From contig NZ_AUDG01000008.1 of assembly GCF_000425345.1 (NCBI RefSeq), positions 62,001 through 126,000 on the forward strand: DNA of 64,000 nucleotides, given 5' to 3'. A program made the translations under genes and the position numbers. Shown piece by piece: positions 46,074 through 55,713 of this stretch; position 1 is the stretch's first letter, and each line of letters begins with the position of its first letter. The notes under the pieces are model-generated. The model was not told the origin of the DNA. It did not search any database and was given only the letters and a program-made list of their open reading frames with translations. This DNA comes from Rheinheimera baltica DSM 14885. GTDB lineage: Bacteria > Pseudomonadota > Gammaproteobacteria > Enterobacterales > Alteromonadaceae.

Positions 46074-47954
46074 ATGACGGCGGCACAATGCATGACTATT
46101 CTGATTTTACTGCTCACTATCGGCATGTTTTTATGGGGCCGCTGGCGCCATGATATGGTAGCGCTGGCTGCGTTACTTGCTTGTGTGCTTTGCGGTGTTA
46201 TCGACCCGGCCATTGCGTTTAATGGGTTTGGCCATCCTGCCGTTATTACTGTGGCATGTGTTTTGGTGTTAAGTGCAGGCCTGCAAAGCTCTGGCGCGGT
46301 GGATGTGCTTGCCAGGCATGCGATGCCGAAACATGCCGGACTTATGCTGAGTATGGGGGTGCTGGTTGGTATGGGCGCACTCCTGTCCGGTTTCATGAAT
46401 AACGTCGGTGCGCTGGCATTGCTGATGCCGGTAGCGCTGCAGCTTGCCAACCGCCTGGAAGTGCCTCCCGGGCGGATCCTGATGCCGCTGGCGTTTGGTA
46501 CTATTTTGGGCGGAATGACAACTATGATTGGCACACCGCCGAATTTAATAGTGTCCGGCTTTCGTGCACAGCAAAGCAGTAATGGTTTTGCGATGTTTGA
46601 TTTTACCCCGGTAGGACTTGCAGTTGCATTGACAGGCTGCGTGTTTGTGGTATTGGCCTGGCGTTTGGTGCCGGCGCGAAAGCAAGCCGGCACGGAGGGG
46701 TTTGAAACCGGCGCTTATTTGACCGAAGCGCGAGTAACAGAAAACAGTAAAATTGCTGATAAGCGCTTAGTCGACATAGAACATGAATTCGATGATAGTG
46801 GTGCGCAAATTGTCGGCCTTATCCGCAATGATGTGAAAATAAATGCACCCAGCGGCGGGCGGGTGATTCGAGCCGGTGATATTTTAGTGCTGGAAGCTGA
46901 GGTTGACTCATTAGGCGCGGTATTATCTGCTTTGGGCCTGGAGTTGGAAGAATCAGTAACGGTAGATAAGCCGGTCAAAAGCGAGCAGCAAGACGTTGAG
47001 CAATTGTCGGCGGGACAAGCAAAAAATAACGAGGCTGAACCCGCAGGTAAAAATTCAACAGCTCAAAAAGCACAGGACAATAAGTCGTCTAGTAGTGAAG
47101 ATATCGTGTTAATTGAACTGGTCGTGCGGCCCGAGTCAAGCTTACAAGGCCGTTCAGCTACCAGTATTATGTTGCGCTCGCGCTACAGTTTGAATTTGCT
47201 GGCAGTGTCCCGTGATGGCGGTCGTTCAAAGTCACGTTTACGAAACTTCAGAATGCAAGCGGGTGATTTGCTATTGATGCAAGGAACCAGAGAAAGCGTG
47301 CTTGAATTCGCCAATGACTATGGCTGCGTGCCCCTGGCAAAAAGAGAGTTAAACATTCCGGATAAACGTCAGGCTGTGCTTGCTGGAATAATTATGTTTT
47401 TTGCAGTGGCCGGCGCTGCTTTTGGCTTGCTACCGGCAGCCATTTCATTTGCTTTGGGCGTGCTGGCGTCAATGGTGTTTAAAACGGTGCCTGCGCGCTC
47501 AGTGTATGCCGCGATAGACTGGCCGGTAATAGTGCTGCTGGCAGCACTTATTCCTGTAGCAGGTGCCATGGAAGCCACCGGTGCCGCAGCGCTAATTGCC
47601 AGTTTGTTGATGGAATATGTCGCCCGGGGCAATGCTGTAGTGGCACTGGCCATGGTATTAATTATTACTATGTTTCTATCTGATTTAATGAATAACGCGG
47701 CTACAGCAGCTGTAATGTGCCCTATTGCTATTAGTGCTGCTTTGGCGCTGAACGTTAATGCTGACTCGTTCCTGATGGCGGTGGCAATAGGGGCATCTTG
47801 CGCATTTTTAACGCCGATAGGCCATCAGAACAATACGCTAATACTGGGCCCAGGCGGCTTTAAATTTGGTGATTACTGGCGTTTGGGCTTGCCTTTGGAG
47901 TTGTTGGTTGTTGTTGTAGCTACGCCGTTACTTTTGCTGTTCTGGCCATTATGA
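46074..47954 (+). CDS. SLC13/DASS-type anion transporter with two RCK-C domains
   Basis: A 626-aa transporter in two membrane halves (about 5-200 and 425-626). The halves hold the paired elements FGTILGGMTTMIGTPPNL (142-158) and, later, NNAATAAVMCPIA and PIGHQNNTLI. Two RCK-C (TrkA-C) domains lie between them, at about 222-288 and 342-415. They are joined by a Lys/Glu/Ser-rich linker (about 295-342). Such proteins carry divalent anions (sulfate, dicarboxylates). The ATG at 46074 has AGGGA seven bases upstream; a longer in-frame start is unsupported. The stop overlaps the next gene by ATGA. Confidence 0.85.
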   Translation: MTAAQCMTILILLLTIGMFLWGRWRHDMVALAALLACVLCGVIDPAIAFNGFGHPAVITVACVLVLSAGLQSSGAVDVLARHAMPKHAGLMLSMGVLVGMGALLSGFMNNVGALALLMPVALQLANRLEVPPGRILMPLAFGTILGGMTTMIGTPPNLIVSGFRAQQSSNGFAMFDFTPVGLAVALTGCVFVVLAWRLVPARKQAGTEGFETGAYLTEARVTENSKIADKRLVDIEHEFDDSGAQIVGLIRNDVKINAPSGGRVIRAGDILVLEAEVDSLGAVLSALGLELEESVTVDKPVKSEQQDVEQLSAGQAKNNEAEPAGKNSTAQKAQDNKSSSSEDIVLIELVVRPESSLQGRSATSIMLRSRYSLNLLAVSRDGGRSKSRLRNFRMQAGDLLLMQGTRESVLEFANDYGCVPLAKRELNIPDKRQAVLAGIIMFFAVAGAAFGLLPAAISFALGVLASMVFKTVPARSVYAAIDWPVIVLLAALIPVAGAMEATGAAALIASLLMEYVARGNAVVALAMVLIITMFLSDLMNNAATAAVMCPIAISAALALNVNADSFLMAVAIGASCAFLTPIGHQNNTLILGPGGFKFGDYWRLGLPLELLVVVVATPLLLLFWPL

Positions 47955-50308
47955 CAGCTGACATTGCTCTGGTATTACTTCTGCTGCTTGCAGCTCTTGT
48001 ATTGTTTGTAACCGGCTGGCTGCGGATGGATGTCGTCGCTTTGCTGGTGTTGTGCGTGCTGGCCTTGTTGGGGTTGGTATCACCTGCTGAGGCTGTCAGT
48101 GGTTTTAGTAATCCGGCTGTGATCACGGTTTGGGCCATGTTTATTATGAGTGAGGGGTTAACCCGCGCCGGTATTGCCGATGGCATCGGCCGCAGGGTTA
48201 TCCGCTTGTCCGGCAACAGTGAAGTACAGATGATCATAGTGATTATGCTGGTTGCTGGCGTGTTATCAGCTTTTATGAGTAATATCGGCGTGGTTGCCTT
48301 ATTGCTGCCGGTAACTGTAGACGCGGCGAGGCGTTGTGGTATTGCGCCGGCCAAGGTCTTAATGCCAATGGCGTTTGGCGCCATGCTAGGCGGGCTAATT
48401 ACTTTAATTGGCACACCGCCTAACTTACTGGTAAGCATAGCGCTGGAAAAAACCGGCCAGAATGGTTTTCACTTATTTGATTTTGCGCTGATTGGCTTAC
48501 CGGTTTTACTGGCGGGCACTTTGTTTGTTGCCTTTATTGGCCGTCACCTGCTGCCTGATACCGATCCTGACCGTGCCAGCCTGGCGGGCAGTAAAAACCT
48601 TAGTGATCAATACAGCCTGCAAGAGCGGATCTTTGCTTTGCGTTTGCCTACACCGTCATTGCTAGCCGGACACACACTGGAAGAGTCCGGCTTGATTAAT
48701 ACCGTCGGGCTAATGGTTATCGCCCTAACGCGTGGCAATGAAACGTTTACCCTGCCATCGGGGCAAACGGTGCTTAAAGCCGGTGATATTTTGCTGGCCC
48801 AAGGCAAATTCAGCCGTTTTGAACGGCTACGTAGCTGGAACTCCTTAACCATTGAGCGCGAAGCCCCGTTATTACATAAAAAGTTGTTGGCGGCCAGTAC
48901 AATTGCTGAGCTGGAGCTTGCTGCCGACAGTGGCTTGGTGGGGGAAGCGTTGCAGCATTACCGGTTTCGTGAGCTTTATCAACTGAATGTGTTGGCGGTA
49001 AAGCGTGCAGGTCAGATACTGCGCACCCGGCTGGCTGATACATTGTTGGCTGCTGGCGATAAAATCTTAGTGCAGGGCAGTCAGGGTGCGTTAGATGGCA
49101 TCAATAAGCATACCGCTTTCAGTGCTGTGCGTGTGCTGAGTTCTGACGAAGTAAAACAGCATTACAATTCGGACGAGCGGCTGTTTGTGTTGGGCTTACC
49201 GGCTGACAGCCCGCTGGTCGGCTGCACCTTTGCGGATAACCGGCTTGGCGATGCCTTTGATTTTCGCTTGCTGGGCTTGTTTCGCCAGGGCGAAATTATT
49301 CAGCAGTTTCACTCTGACGATAAGCTGGAAGCAGGGGACTTACTGCTGATCCAAGGCGGCGAAGAGGACCTGGATATTCTGCGCGGTTTTAAAGAACTGG
49401 AACGGCTGGACGACATGTCGCCGTATCTGGATTTACTCGCTAAAGGTAAGCTGGAGCTGGTCGAAGCAACATTACACCCGCGCAGTAAATACCTTGGCAA
49501 AAGTGTCAACGCGCTGCAGCTTGATAAACGTTATAAAGTCGAAGTGTCTGCCATTTGGCGCGAGGGCCGCGCTTATCGCTCTGCGCTGGGCAGTATGTTG
49601 CTGCAAGCCGGTGATGCGTTATTAATTGTTGGCCCGCGCTCGCGGTTGGCAAGGCTTACAGACAGCGAACATCTGATAGTGATGAATCCAATACAGTTGA
49701 AACCAGTCGATGCGGCTAAAGCACCTCTGGCTGCAGGGCTGATACTACTTATGATTGCGCTAACGGTAACCGGCGTATTACCGGTGTATCTGGCGGCTAT
49801 TTTTACAGCCACTTTAATGGTGGCTAGCCGTTGTTTAACCATGGAACAGGCGTATGCCGCCATTGACTGGCGTTCTATTTTTCTGATTGCCGGCATGTTG
49901 CCACTGGGGTTGGCGATGCAGCACTCCGGTGCAGCAGCCTGGTTGGCAAACGGAGTACTGGCAGGCCTGGGGCAATTTGGTCCCCTGGCTGTGATGGCAG
50001 GGTTGTATCTGGTTACAACCCTTGGCACCCTGGTTATTCCAACCGTTGCGCTGGTGTTGATTATGGCTCCGATTGGCATAATGCTGAGCAGCTCGCTTGG
50101 GATAAATGCTCAAAGCGCGATGATGGTGGTGGCCGTAGCGGCTACCAGCCTGGCTAGCCCGGTATCGCATGCAGCCAATACGCTGGTGATGGGGCCGGGC
50201 GGTTATCGCTTTATTGATTACTTAAAGGTGGGTGGTCCGCTAAGTTTACTGTTATTTATTATTACAATGCTGTTGTTGCCACTGTTTTGGCCGCTAACCC
50301 CGGCGTGA
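47951..50308 (+). CDS. SLC13/DASS-type anion transporter with four RCK-C domains
   Basis: A 785-aa paralogue of the preceding gene. The N-terminal membrane half has FGAMLGGLITLIGTPPNLL (142-160). A large soluble insert holds four RCK-C repeats, at about 222-293, 318-385, 408-478 and 498-575, each closing on an AGD-x-(L/I)L-x-x-G turn (277, 368, 461, 553). The C-terminal membrane half spans about 585-785. The ATG overlaps the previous stop by 4 bases, so the two proteins should be made together and may form a heteromer. The substrate is unknown; sulfate or dicarboxylate is the family expectation. It is convergent with panC. Confidence 0.85.
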   Translation: MTADIALVLLLLLAALVLFVTGWLRMDVVALLVLCVLALLGLVSPAEAVSGFSNPAVITVWAMFIMSEGLTRAGIADGIGRRVIRLSGNSEVQMIIVIMLVAGVLSAFMSNIGVVALLLPVTVDAARRCGIAPAKVLMPMAFGAMLGGLITLIGTPPNLLVSIALEKTGQNGFHLFDFALIGLPVLLAGTLFVAFIGRHLLPDTDPDRASLAGSKNLSDQYSLQERIFALRLPTPSLLAGHTLEESGLINTVGLMVIALTRGNETFTLPSGQTVLKAGDILLAQGKFSRFERLRSWNSLTIEREAPLLHKKLLAASTIAELELAADSGLVGEALQHYRFRELYQLNVLAVKRAGQILRTRLADTLLAAGDKILVQGSQGALDGINKHTAFSAVRVLSSDEVKQHYNSDERLFVLGLPADSPLVGCTFADNRLGDAFDFRLLGLFRQGEIIQQFHSDDKLEAGDLLLIQGGEEDLDILRGFKELERLDDMSPYLDLLAKGKLELVEATLHPRSKYLGKSVNALQLDKRYKVEVSAIWREGRAYRSALGSMLLQAGDALLIVGPRSRLARLTDSEHLIVMNPIQLKPVDAAKAPLAAGLILLMIALTVTGVLPVYLAAIFTATLMVASRCLTMEQAYAAIDWRSIFLIAGMLPLGLAMQHSGAAAWLANGVLAGLGQFGPLAVMAGLYLVTTLGTLVIPTVALVLIMAPIGIMLSSSLGINAQSAMMVVAVAATSLASPVSHAANTLVMGPGGYRFIDYLKVGGPLSLLLFIITMLLLPLFWPLTPA

Positions 50309-50320
50309 CTGAGCGCCGGG
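50299..50320. terminator. GC-rich hairpin between SLC13 gene and panC
   Basis: CCCGGCG and CGCCGGG pair around an 8-base loop that includes the stop codon of the transporter. No T-run on either side, so its role as terminator for the convergent genes is uncertain. Confidence 0.4.
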
Positions 50321-50335
50321 TGTAGCAACTAGCTC

Positions 50336-51178
50336 TCAGATTTCGATATTATCAATTAGCCGCGTGGTACCCAGCCAGGCCGCAGCCAAAATCACTTTAG
50401 CTTGCTCTGCCGAAGTGGCCAGGGTTAGATCGGTTTGGTCAGCGATATTAATATAATCTGTAGTAAAACCAGCGGTATTCAATTGCTGTTTAGTGTGCTG
50501 CTCTAAGCTGCGGTAATCATGGTTACCATTGAGAATGCGACTACGCAACTGTTGTAACAACGTATGCAGCGACGGCGCGATAGCGCGTTGTTCTGCACTA
50601 AGGTAACCATTGCGCGAACTTAATGCCAGGCCATCTTCGGCACGCTCTGTTGCTACGCCAATAATCTCAACTGGCAGGGATAAGTCGATTACCATCTGGC
50701 GGATAATTGCCAGTTGCTGATAATCCTTTTGGCCAAAACAGGCAATATCGGGCTGTACCAAATTAAACAGCTTACACACTATGGTAGATACCCCACGGAA
50801 ATGGCCGGCACGGCTGGCACCGCAGTGCAAGTCACCTAGCAGTGGCACGTCAACATAAGTTTGTACATCCAACCCCCGCGGATACATCAGTTGCGGCGTT
50901 GGCGTAAATACCGCATCCGCGCCGTGGGCGCTTAACCCGGCGCAGTCTGCATCCAGTGTACGCGGATAATTATCAAGATCTTCATTTTTGCCAAACTGCA
51001 TTGGGTTAACAAAGATACTGACAATCACCCGATCAGCGCGGCTTTTTGCCACATCAACCAGCGTTAAGTGGCCATTATGCAAGTTGCCCATGGTGGGTAC
51101 GAAGGCAATGCGCTCGCCGTTTTGACGCCAAGCACTGATTTGCGCCCGCAGGGCTTGAACAGAGTTAATGATCTTCAT
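50336..51178 (-). CDS. panC: Pantothenate synthetase
   Basis: A 280-aa ligase that joins pantoate and beta-alanine using ATP. Nucleotidyltransferase motifs are [16 protein letters not shown] (HIGH-type), [23 protein letters not shown] and [11 protein letters not shown]. It begins 5 bases after the panB stop. The beta-alanine probably comes from PanP. Confidence 0.97.
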   Translation of the reverse strand: MKIINSVQALRAQISAWRQNGERIAFVPTMGNLHNGHLTLVDVAKSRADRVIVSIFVNPMQFGKNEDLDNYPRTLDADCAGLSAHGADAVFTPTPQLMYPRGLDVQTYVDVPLLGDLHCGASRAGHFRGVSTIVCKLFNLVQPDIACFGQKDYQQLAIIRQMVIDLSLPVEIIGVATERAEDGLALSSRNGYLSAEQRAIAPSLHTLLQQLRSRILNGNHDYRSLEQHTKQQLNTAGFTTDYINIADQTDLTLATSAEQAKVILAAAWLGTTRLIDNIEI

Positions 51179-51183
51179 CGGGC

Positions 51184-51975
51184 TTAGAAACTGTGGTCGT
51201 TAGTAGGAAAGGTTTGGCTTTTTACTTCACTGACATAAGCGGCAATTGCGCTTCTAATCTCACCAGTTTGTGCCAGATAGTTTTTAGAGAATTTTGGAAT
51301 ATAACCACTGCTGATACCGAGTAAGTCATGCATTACCAGTACCTGACCATCGGTAACATTACCGGCACCAATACCGATAACTGGTATGCTTAAAGCATCA
51401 GTAATGCGTTTAGCTAATGCAGTAGGAATGCATTCCAGCACCAGCAATTGGGCACCCGCATCTTGCAAAGCTTTTGCCTGCGCCAGCATAGCATCGGCGG
51501 CTGCTTCGGTTTTACCCTGCACTTTATAACCACCAAAAATATGCACCGACTGCGGTGTTAAGCCTAAATGGCCGCACACTGGCACGCCACGTTCAGTTAG
51601 CGCTTTTACGGTAGGGAGTAAAAAATCACCCCCTTCCAGTTTTACCATATTAGCTCCGGCATGCATTAGCGGCACCACACTTTGTAATGTTTGCTCTAAC
51701 GTGCCATAGCTCATAAACGGCATATCAGCTATTACGAATGCATCGGGTGCTCCGGCGCGCACAGCGCGGGTATGGTAAGCAATGTCACTAATGGTTACTG
51801 GTAGCGTATCGCTGCGCCCCTGCAGTACCATGCCAAGTGAGTCGCCAATTAACAGCACGTCGACGCCTTGTTCGGCAAATAATTTAGCAAAGCTGGCATC
51901 ATAGGCCGTCAGCATGGTGATCTTGTCACTTTGCTGTTTCATTTTCTGTAATACGGCAGTGGTAATTTTAGCCAT
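51184..51975 (-). CDS. panB: Ketopantoate hydroxymethyltransferase
   Basis: A 263-aa TIM-barrel enzyme that makes ketopantoate from 2-oxoisovalerate and methylene-THF. Motifs are [30 protein letters not shown], the metal and substrate site [25 protein letters not shown] and GIGAG. GAGAAGATT precedes the ATG. It follows folK after a gap holding a perfect hairpin. Confidence 0.98.
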   Translation of the reverse strand: MAKITTAVLQKMKQQSDKITMLTAYDASFAKLFAEQGVDVLLIGDSLGMVLQGRSDTLPVTISDIAYHTRAVRAGAPDAFVIADMPFMSYGTLEQTLQSVVPLMHAGANMVKLEGGDFLLPTVKALTERGVPVCGHLGLTPQSVHIFGGYKVQGKTEAAADAMLAQAKALQDAGAQLLVLECIPTALAKRITDALSIPVIGIGAGNVTDGQVLVMHDLLGISSGYIPKFSKNYLAQTGEIRSAIAAYVSEVKSQTFPTNDHSF

Positions 51976-52011
51976 AATCTTCTCATCAGACCATTAATGC
52001 AGGTGGCGCAA

Positions 52012-52030
52012 GATCGCACAAAGTGCGATC
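52012..52030. other. Perfect hairpin at the folK stop / panB leader
   Basis: GATCGCAC and GTGCGATC (8 bp) pair around AAA and overlap the folK stop codon. No T-run follows on the minus strand, so mRNA processing or stability between folK and panB is more likely than termination. Confidence 0.5.
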
Positions 52031-52529
52031 AGCTGCAACTGCTATGAAGTTTCTGCAGGCCATTTATCGGCACTTGCTTTAGTAAAGAGGATAATACAGT
52101 ACCATCCGGCAGGCGAAGTTCTGGGGCAATTTCATGCAGAGGATATAGTACAAATTCACGTACTTTCATACCGTAATGCGGCACGGTGAGGCGTGCTGTT
52201 GAAATAGTCTCATTACCATACAACAGTATGTCCAAATCTAACGTGCGTGGACCCCAGCGCTCAGCTTTGCGCTTTCGCCCATGTTGCTGTTCTATCTGTT
52301 GCAACGCGTCTAATAACTGCTCAGGTGAGAGCGAAGTATCGATAGCGACGACAGCGTTAACATAGTCTGGTTGGTCTTGCGGCCCCATAGGTTTCGACGC
52401 ATAAAAACTTGATACCTGCTGCAATATACTTTGCGGTAGCCGTTGTAATTCGTCTACCGCGTGTTGTAGTTGCAAACCAGGTTGGTCTAAGTTGGCACCT
52501 AAGCCGATGAAACACCGAATTAAAGCCAT
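52029..52529 (-). CDS. folK: HPPK, folate biosynthesis pyrophosphokinase
   Basis: A 166-aa enzyme that transfers pyrophosphate from ATP to 6-hydroxymethyl-dihydropterin. The family motifs are IGLGANL, SSFYASKPMGPQDQPDYVNAV and the signature RWGPRTLDLDILLYG. Its ATG shares an A with the pcnB stop TAA. The pcnB-folK pair is conserved in gammaproteobacteria. Confidence 0.96.
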   Translation of the reverse strand: MALIRCFIGLGANLDQPGLQLQHAVDELQRLPQSILQQVSSFYASKPMGPQDQPDYVNAVVAIDTSLSPEQLLDALQQIEQQHGRKRKAERWGPRTLDLDILLYGNETISTARLTVPHYGMKVREFVLYPLHEIAPELRLPDGTVLSSLLKQVPINGLQKLHSSCS

Positions 52530-54016
52530 TATTCTGCTGTGCGTTTACGTTTATAGTTGCGCCGACGACGTGGGCCCTTGTCAACGCCTTCCTTGCCTAA
52601 CTGATTAATAAGCTGCAAACGGTCGGTGTCGTCAGCAAACTGAAAACGCTCCCACCACAAGGCAAGTTCTGTCAGGTTACCGTCTTCTGCCTGCGCCCGT
52701 AATTGCAAAAAGTCAAAGGCACCGCGAAATTTTGGTTGCTCGAGTAATTTAAATGCGCGACGACCGGCACGTTTTGTCAGGCGGCTTTGTAACGCCCAAA
52801 TATCGCGCATAGCCAGGGTAAAACGCTTCGGAATGGCAATAGTACGCTGCACATCATCCAGCACCTCTGTCATGGCGATATTCATCGCGTCAAGTTCGCT
52901 AAGTCCATCCGTTACCAGTGTTTGACAGCGAAGCTCTACCGGATACCACATTAACGCGGCGAAAATAAACGCCGGTGTTACGGGTTTTTCCACGGCTACG
53001 CGCGCATCGGTGTCTTGCAGTGCTTTGGTCGCTAATTGAAACGCTTTGCCTTCAGGTTCTTGTTTTAATAGCTTGTCTAACTGGGGTAACAGCTGCTTGA
53101 GTACGCGGGTGTCACGCATCAGCATAAAGTTATCAAAGGCTTTTCCAGCCAGCAGTAATTTAACCAGCTCATCAAATAACCGCGGTGGCGGAATATTTTT
53201 TAACATTACAGCCAGCTGTGGGATTGGTTCTGCAGCGGCTGGCGCTATTTGCATATTCAGCTTGGTAGCAAATCGAATGGCACGTAAAATGCGTACCGGA
53301 TCTTCGCGATAGCGCGTTTCCGGGTCGCCAATGAGCTCAATTTTACGCTCAGCGATAGCTTGCATACCGTTAGCAAAGTCGTACACCGAGAAGTCATTTA
53401 CGGAGTAGTACAGCGCATTAATAGTAAAGTCACGCCGTTCGGCGTCTTCTTCAATTGAGCCGTACACATTGTCACGCAGTATTTGGCCATGGTCGCTTAA
53501 GCTGGATGTTTTTAACTTAGGTGCGGTTTCGGCGTCATCTTCAGTACCACTGTGATGGCCACGGAACGTTGCTACTTCGATGATCTCTCTACCAAATACG
53601 ACATGGGCTAAACGAAAACGGCGGCCGATTAGACGGCAGTTACGAAACACCTGTTTTACCTGCTCCGGTTTAGCATTGGTAACCACATCGAAATCTTTTG
53701 GCTTAATACCGAGCAATAAATCGCGAATACAGCCACCAACCAGATAGGCATCAAAACCGGCATCCTTTAACCGGTACAGCACTTTAAGTGCATTAGGGCT
53801 GATATCCTTGCGCGAAATAGCATGTTGGTCGCGGCTTAAACGCTGAACTTGGGGCAATAAACTGGCACCCGCAGCAATACGCGGGGCATGAGAAGGCTTA
53901 GCTATCGCTTTTTCTTTACGAGCTTCCGTGGCGTTGTTTGCCTTGGCCTTGCCACTGTCTGCCTTTGGCTTGCCACTAAGGGTGCGGCGGCAAAAATCTA
54001 ACACGCGTGAAATAAT
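52529..54016 (-). CDS. pcnB: Poly(A) polymerase I with apparent AUU start
   Basis: A 495-aa class II nucleotidyltransferase that polyadenylates RNA 3' ends. Motifs are LVGGCIRDLLLGIKPKDFDVVTNA (active-site aspartates), CRLIGRRFRLAHVVFG, EDAERRDFTINALYY and EDPVRILRAIRFATKL. No ATG fits. AGGAG (54028-54024) is seven bases before an ATT at 54016 that begins I-I-S-R-V-L-D-F-C-R-R. This aligns with E. coli PcnB (x-F-T-R-V-A-N-F-C-R-K), which is known to start at AUU. The only longer start, TTG at 54088, lacks an SD, and a GTG at 54004 is too far from it. Confidence 0.88.
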   Translation of the reverse strand: MISRVLDFCRRTLSGKPKADSGKAKANNATEARKEKAIAKPSHAPRIAAGASLLPQVQRLSRDQHAISRKDISPNALKVLYRLKDAGFDAYLVGGCIRDLLLGIKPKDFDVVTNAKPEQVKQVFRNCRLIGRRFRLAHVVFGREIIEVATFRGHHSGTEDDAETAPKLKTSSLSDHGQILRDNVYGSIEEDAERRDFTINALYYSVNDFSVYDFANGMQAIAERKIELIGDPETRYREDPVRILRAIRFATKLNMQIAPAAAEPIPQLAVMLKNIPPPRLFDELVKLLLAGKAFDNFMLMRDTRVLKQLLPQLDKLLKQEPEGKAFQLATKALQDTDARVAVEKPVTPAFIFAALMWYPVELRCQTLVTDGLSELDAMNIAMTEVLDDVQRTIAIPKRFTLAMRDIWALQSRLTKRAGRRAFKLLEQPKFRGAFDFLQLRAQAEDGNLTELALWWERFQFADDTDRLQLINQLGKEGVDKGPRRRRNYKRKRTAE

Positions 54017-54112
54017 GATTATTCTCCTGAGCAGTGCAACCTTTTGCTGCACGTTAAAAAAACGGCTAATAATACCGCAGCTACGCAAAAAAAAGAACGA
54101 AACAGGCGCTGC

Positions 54113-55006
54113 TTAACGATATTCTATGGCGTTTATTTCCATTTTTGCCGGTACCTTGGCCAATTGCCAGTTATTACATGCCCAGTTTAACTGTTCAGCC
54201 ACTGGTGCTTGTTGCAATTCCCGGGGCGGTAAATGACCAAGAAAATCAAGTACTGCAGTTAAAACCTGAGGTTGTGACCATTGGCTTACTGCCGGGGCAT
54301 GATTTTGTTTGCTAAGTTTAAGTCCTGGTTGCAATACCGCTAACGGCAGGTGACCGTAGCGTGGGGCTTTGGCGCCGAGCAATTGGCATAGGGCTTGTTG
54401 GCGTGGTGTCATCTGGATTAAATCTGCACCGCGTATAACTTCGGTAATGCCTTGATCAATATCATCAATAACAACCACAAGTTGATAAGCAAACAGGCCA
54501 TCACGGCGTTTAATGATGTAATCTTCTGCCGCCAGTTCTGCCGGGATTTGTTGCTGGCCAAATAACAAATCAGCATAACAACTTGGTACATTGCTACTAC
54601 GTAAGCGCCAGGCAAGTGGCTCGTGACATAAGTTTAGTGCAGCACAATGGTTAGTATAAAAGCCACCCATGGCACTAATGTGTTTGCGGGTACATTGACA
54701 ACCATATAGCAATTGCTGTTGTTGTAGTTGGGCAAAAACATGCTGATAACGGTCTAACCGCTGGCTTTGATAAAGTACAACGCCATCCCAGTGCAAACCA
54801 TATTGTTCTAAGGTACGCAGGATATCGCTGTCCATACCTGACACCATGCGAGGAGTGTCAATGTCTTCCATCCGCACTAGCCATTGCCCAAACTGACTTT
54901 TTGCTTGCAGATAGCTACCAACAGCAGCAATTAGAGAACCAAAATGAAGCGGGCCGGAAGGCGATGGCGCAAACCGGCCTATATAAGCAGAGGAAGCAAT
55001 GGGCAT
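54113..55006 (-). CDS. gluQ: Glutamyl-Q tRNA(Asp) synthetase
   Basis: A 297-aa truncated GluRS paralogue that glutamylates queuosine-34 of tRNA-Asp. The HIGH-like motif is FAPSPSGPLHFGSLIAA and the KMSKS-like KLSKQNHA. Zinc ligands lie in YGCQCTRKHI and the nearby NHCAAL. It starts 1 base after dksA, and about 96 bp separate it from the pcnB start. The dksA-gluQ-pcnB order is conserved. Confidence 0.95.
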   Translation of the reverse strand: MPIASSAYIGRFAPSPSGPLHFGSLIAAVGSYLQAKSQFGQWLVRMEDIDTPRMVSGMDSDILRTLEQYGLHWDGVVLYQSQRLDRYQHVFAQLQQQQLLYGCQCTRKHISAMGGFYTNHCAALNLCHEPLAWRLRSSNVPSCYADLLFGQQQIPAELAAEDYIIKRRDGLFAYQLVVVIDDIDQGITEVIRGADLIQMTPRQQALCQLLGAKAPRYGHLPLAVLQPGLKLSKQNHAPAVSQWSQPQVLTAVLDFLGHLPPRELQQAPVAEQLNWACNNWQLAKVPAKMEINAIEYR

Positions 55007-55007
55007 C

Positions 55008-55457
55008 TTAGCCGCCCATTTGCTTTTCCTTGATTTCTGCTAAGGTTTTGCAATCGATACACATATCAGCCGTAGGACGGGCTTCTAAGCGACGTATACC
55101 AATTTCAATACCGCAGGTATCACAAAAACCAAAGTCTTCATCTTCAATTTTTTGCAGGGTTTTCTCAATTTTTTTCAGTAGCTTACGTTCACGGTCACGT
55201 GCTCTAAGCTCTAAACTAAACTCTTCTTCCTGCGCAGCACGGTCCACAGGGTCCGGAAAGTTTGCTGCTTCGTCGGCCATATGATTCTTAGTACGGTCAA
55301 CTTCTTCGCGCAACTGCTGACGCCAGGCGTCAAGTATGCGACGGAAATGTTCCAGTTGCTTCGGGTTCATATACTCTTCCCCGACAGCTTCCTGATATGG
55401 CGCTACGCCTGCAAGAGCTAGTAAGCCCAGCGTTTTGGTAGTATTGCCCTCTGGCAT
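55008..55457 (-). CDS. dksA: RNA polymerase-binding regulator DksA
   Basis: A 149-aa ppGpp cofactor. The coiled-coil tip motif DPVDRA (Asp69, Asp72, Ala74) is kept, as are the zinc finger Cys112, Cys115, Cys133 and Cys136. [16 protein letters not shown] is family-typical. The ATG at 55457 has AGGAG six bases upstream and matches the E. coli start. It is the first gene of dksA-gluQ-pcnB-folK-panBC. Confidence 0.98.
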   Translation of the reverse strand: MPEGNTTKTLGLLALAGVAPYQEAVGEEYMNPKQLEHFRRILDAWRQQLREEVDRTKNHMADEAANFPDPVDRAAQEEEFSLELRARDRERKLLKKIEKTLQKIEDEDFGFCDTCGIEIGIRRLEARPTADMCIDCKTLAEIKEKQMGG

Positions 55458-55501
55458 GATCATCTCCTGTATAATGCCAAGCAAAAAATATGGCGGCTAT
55501 A

Positions 55502-55530
55502 GATAGCAGAATATTGCTAGCATCGCAATC
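55502..55530 (-). promoter_or_regulatory. Candidate sigma70 promoter of dksA
   Basis: The minus strand has TTGCGA, a 17-base spacer and TATCTA, about 45 bases before the dksA ATG. Confidence 0.45.
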
Positions 55531-55663
55531 AGATTTAAAAGACGCGGAAGTATACAGACTGCCAGCATGGCCGTCATCTTTTTTCAGCGGTTATCCATTC
55601 GAAGGGGATTTTGCCCATTGTAACAGCCGAATAGCGTCGTGGTGTTTTGCGGTTAGAGCCTTG

Positions 55664-55672
55664 TGATACACT
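55664..55672 (+). promoter_or_regulatory. Extended -10 promoter of pepB
   Basis: TGATACACT is an extended -10 (TGN plus TACACT). TTTTGC lies 16 bases before TACACT as a weak -35. The start would be about 35 bases before the ATG at 55714. Confidence 0.4.
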
Positions 55673-55713
55673 CTGACAAATAACTAAGATGCGTTACGCG
55701 TAAAGGGGGACAA

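Noticed and set aside
46055-46693. Long antisense frame over the first SLC13 gene (similar at 47920-48438 and 49573-50079)
   Set aside because: These are shadows of GC-rich third positions in the transporter genes, low in recognisable motifs.
54017-54088. Upstream TTG start for pcnB (54088)
   Set aside because: No SD precedes it and the extra 24 residues have no counterpart in PcnB; the SD-AUU arrangement fits much better.
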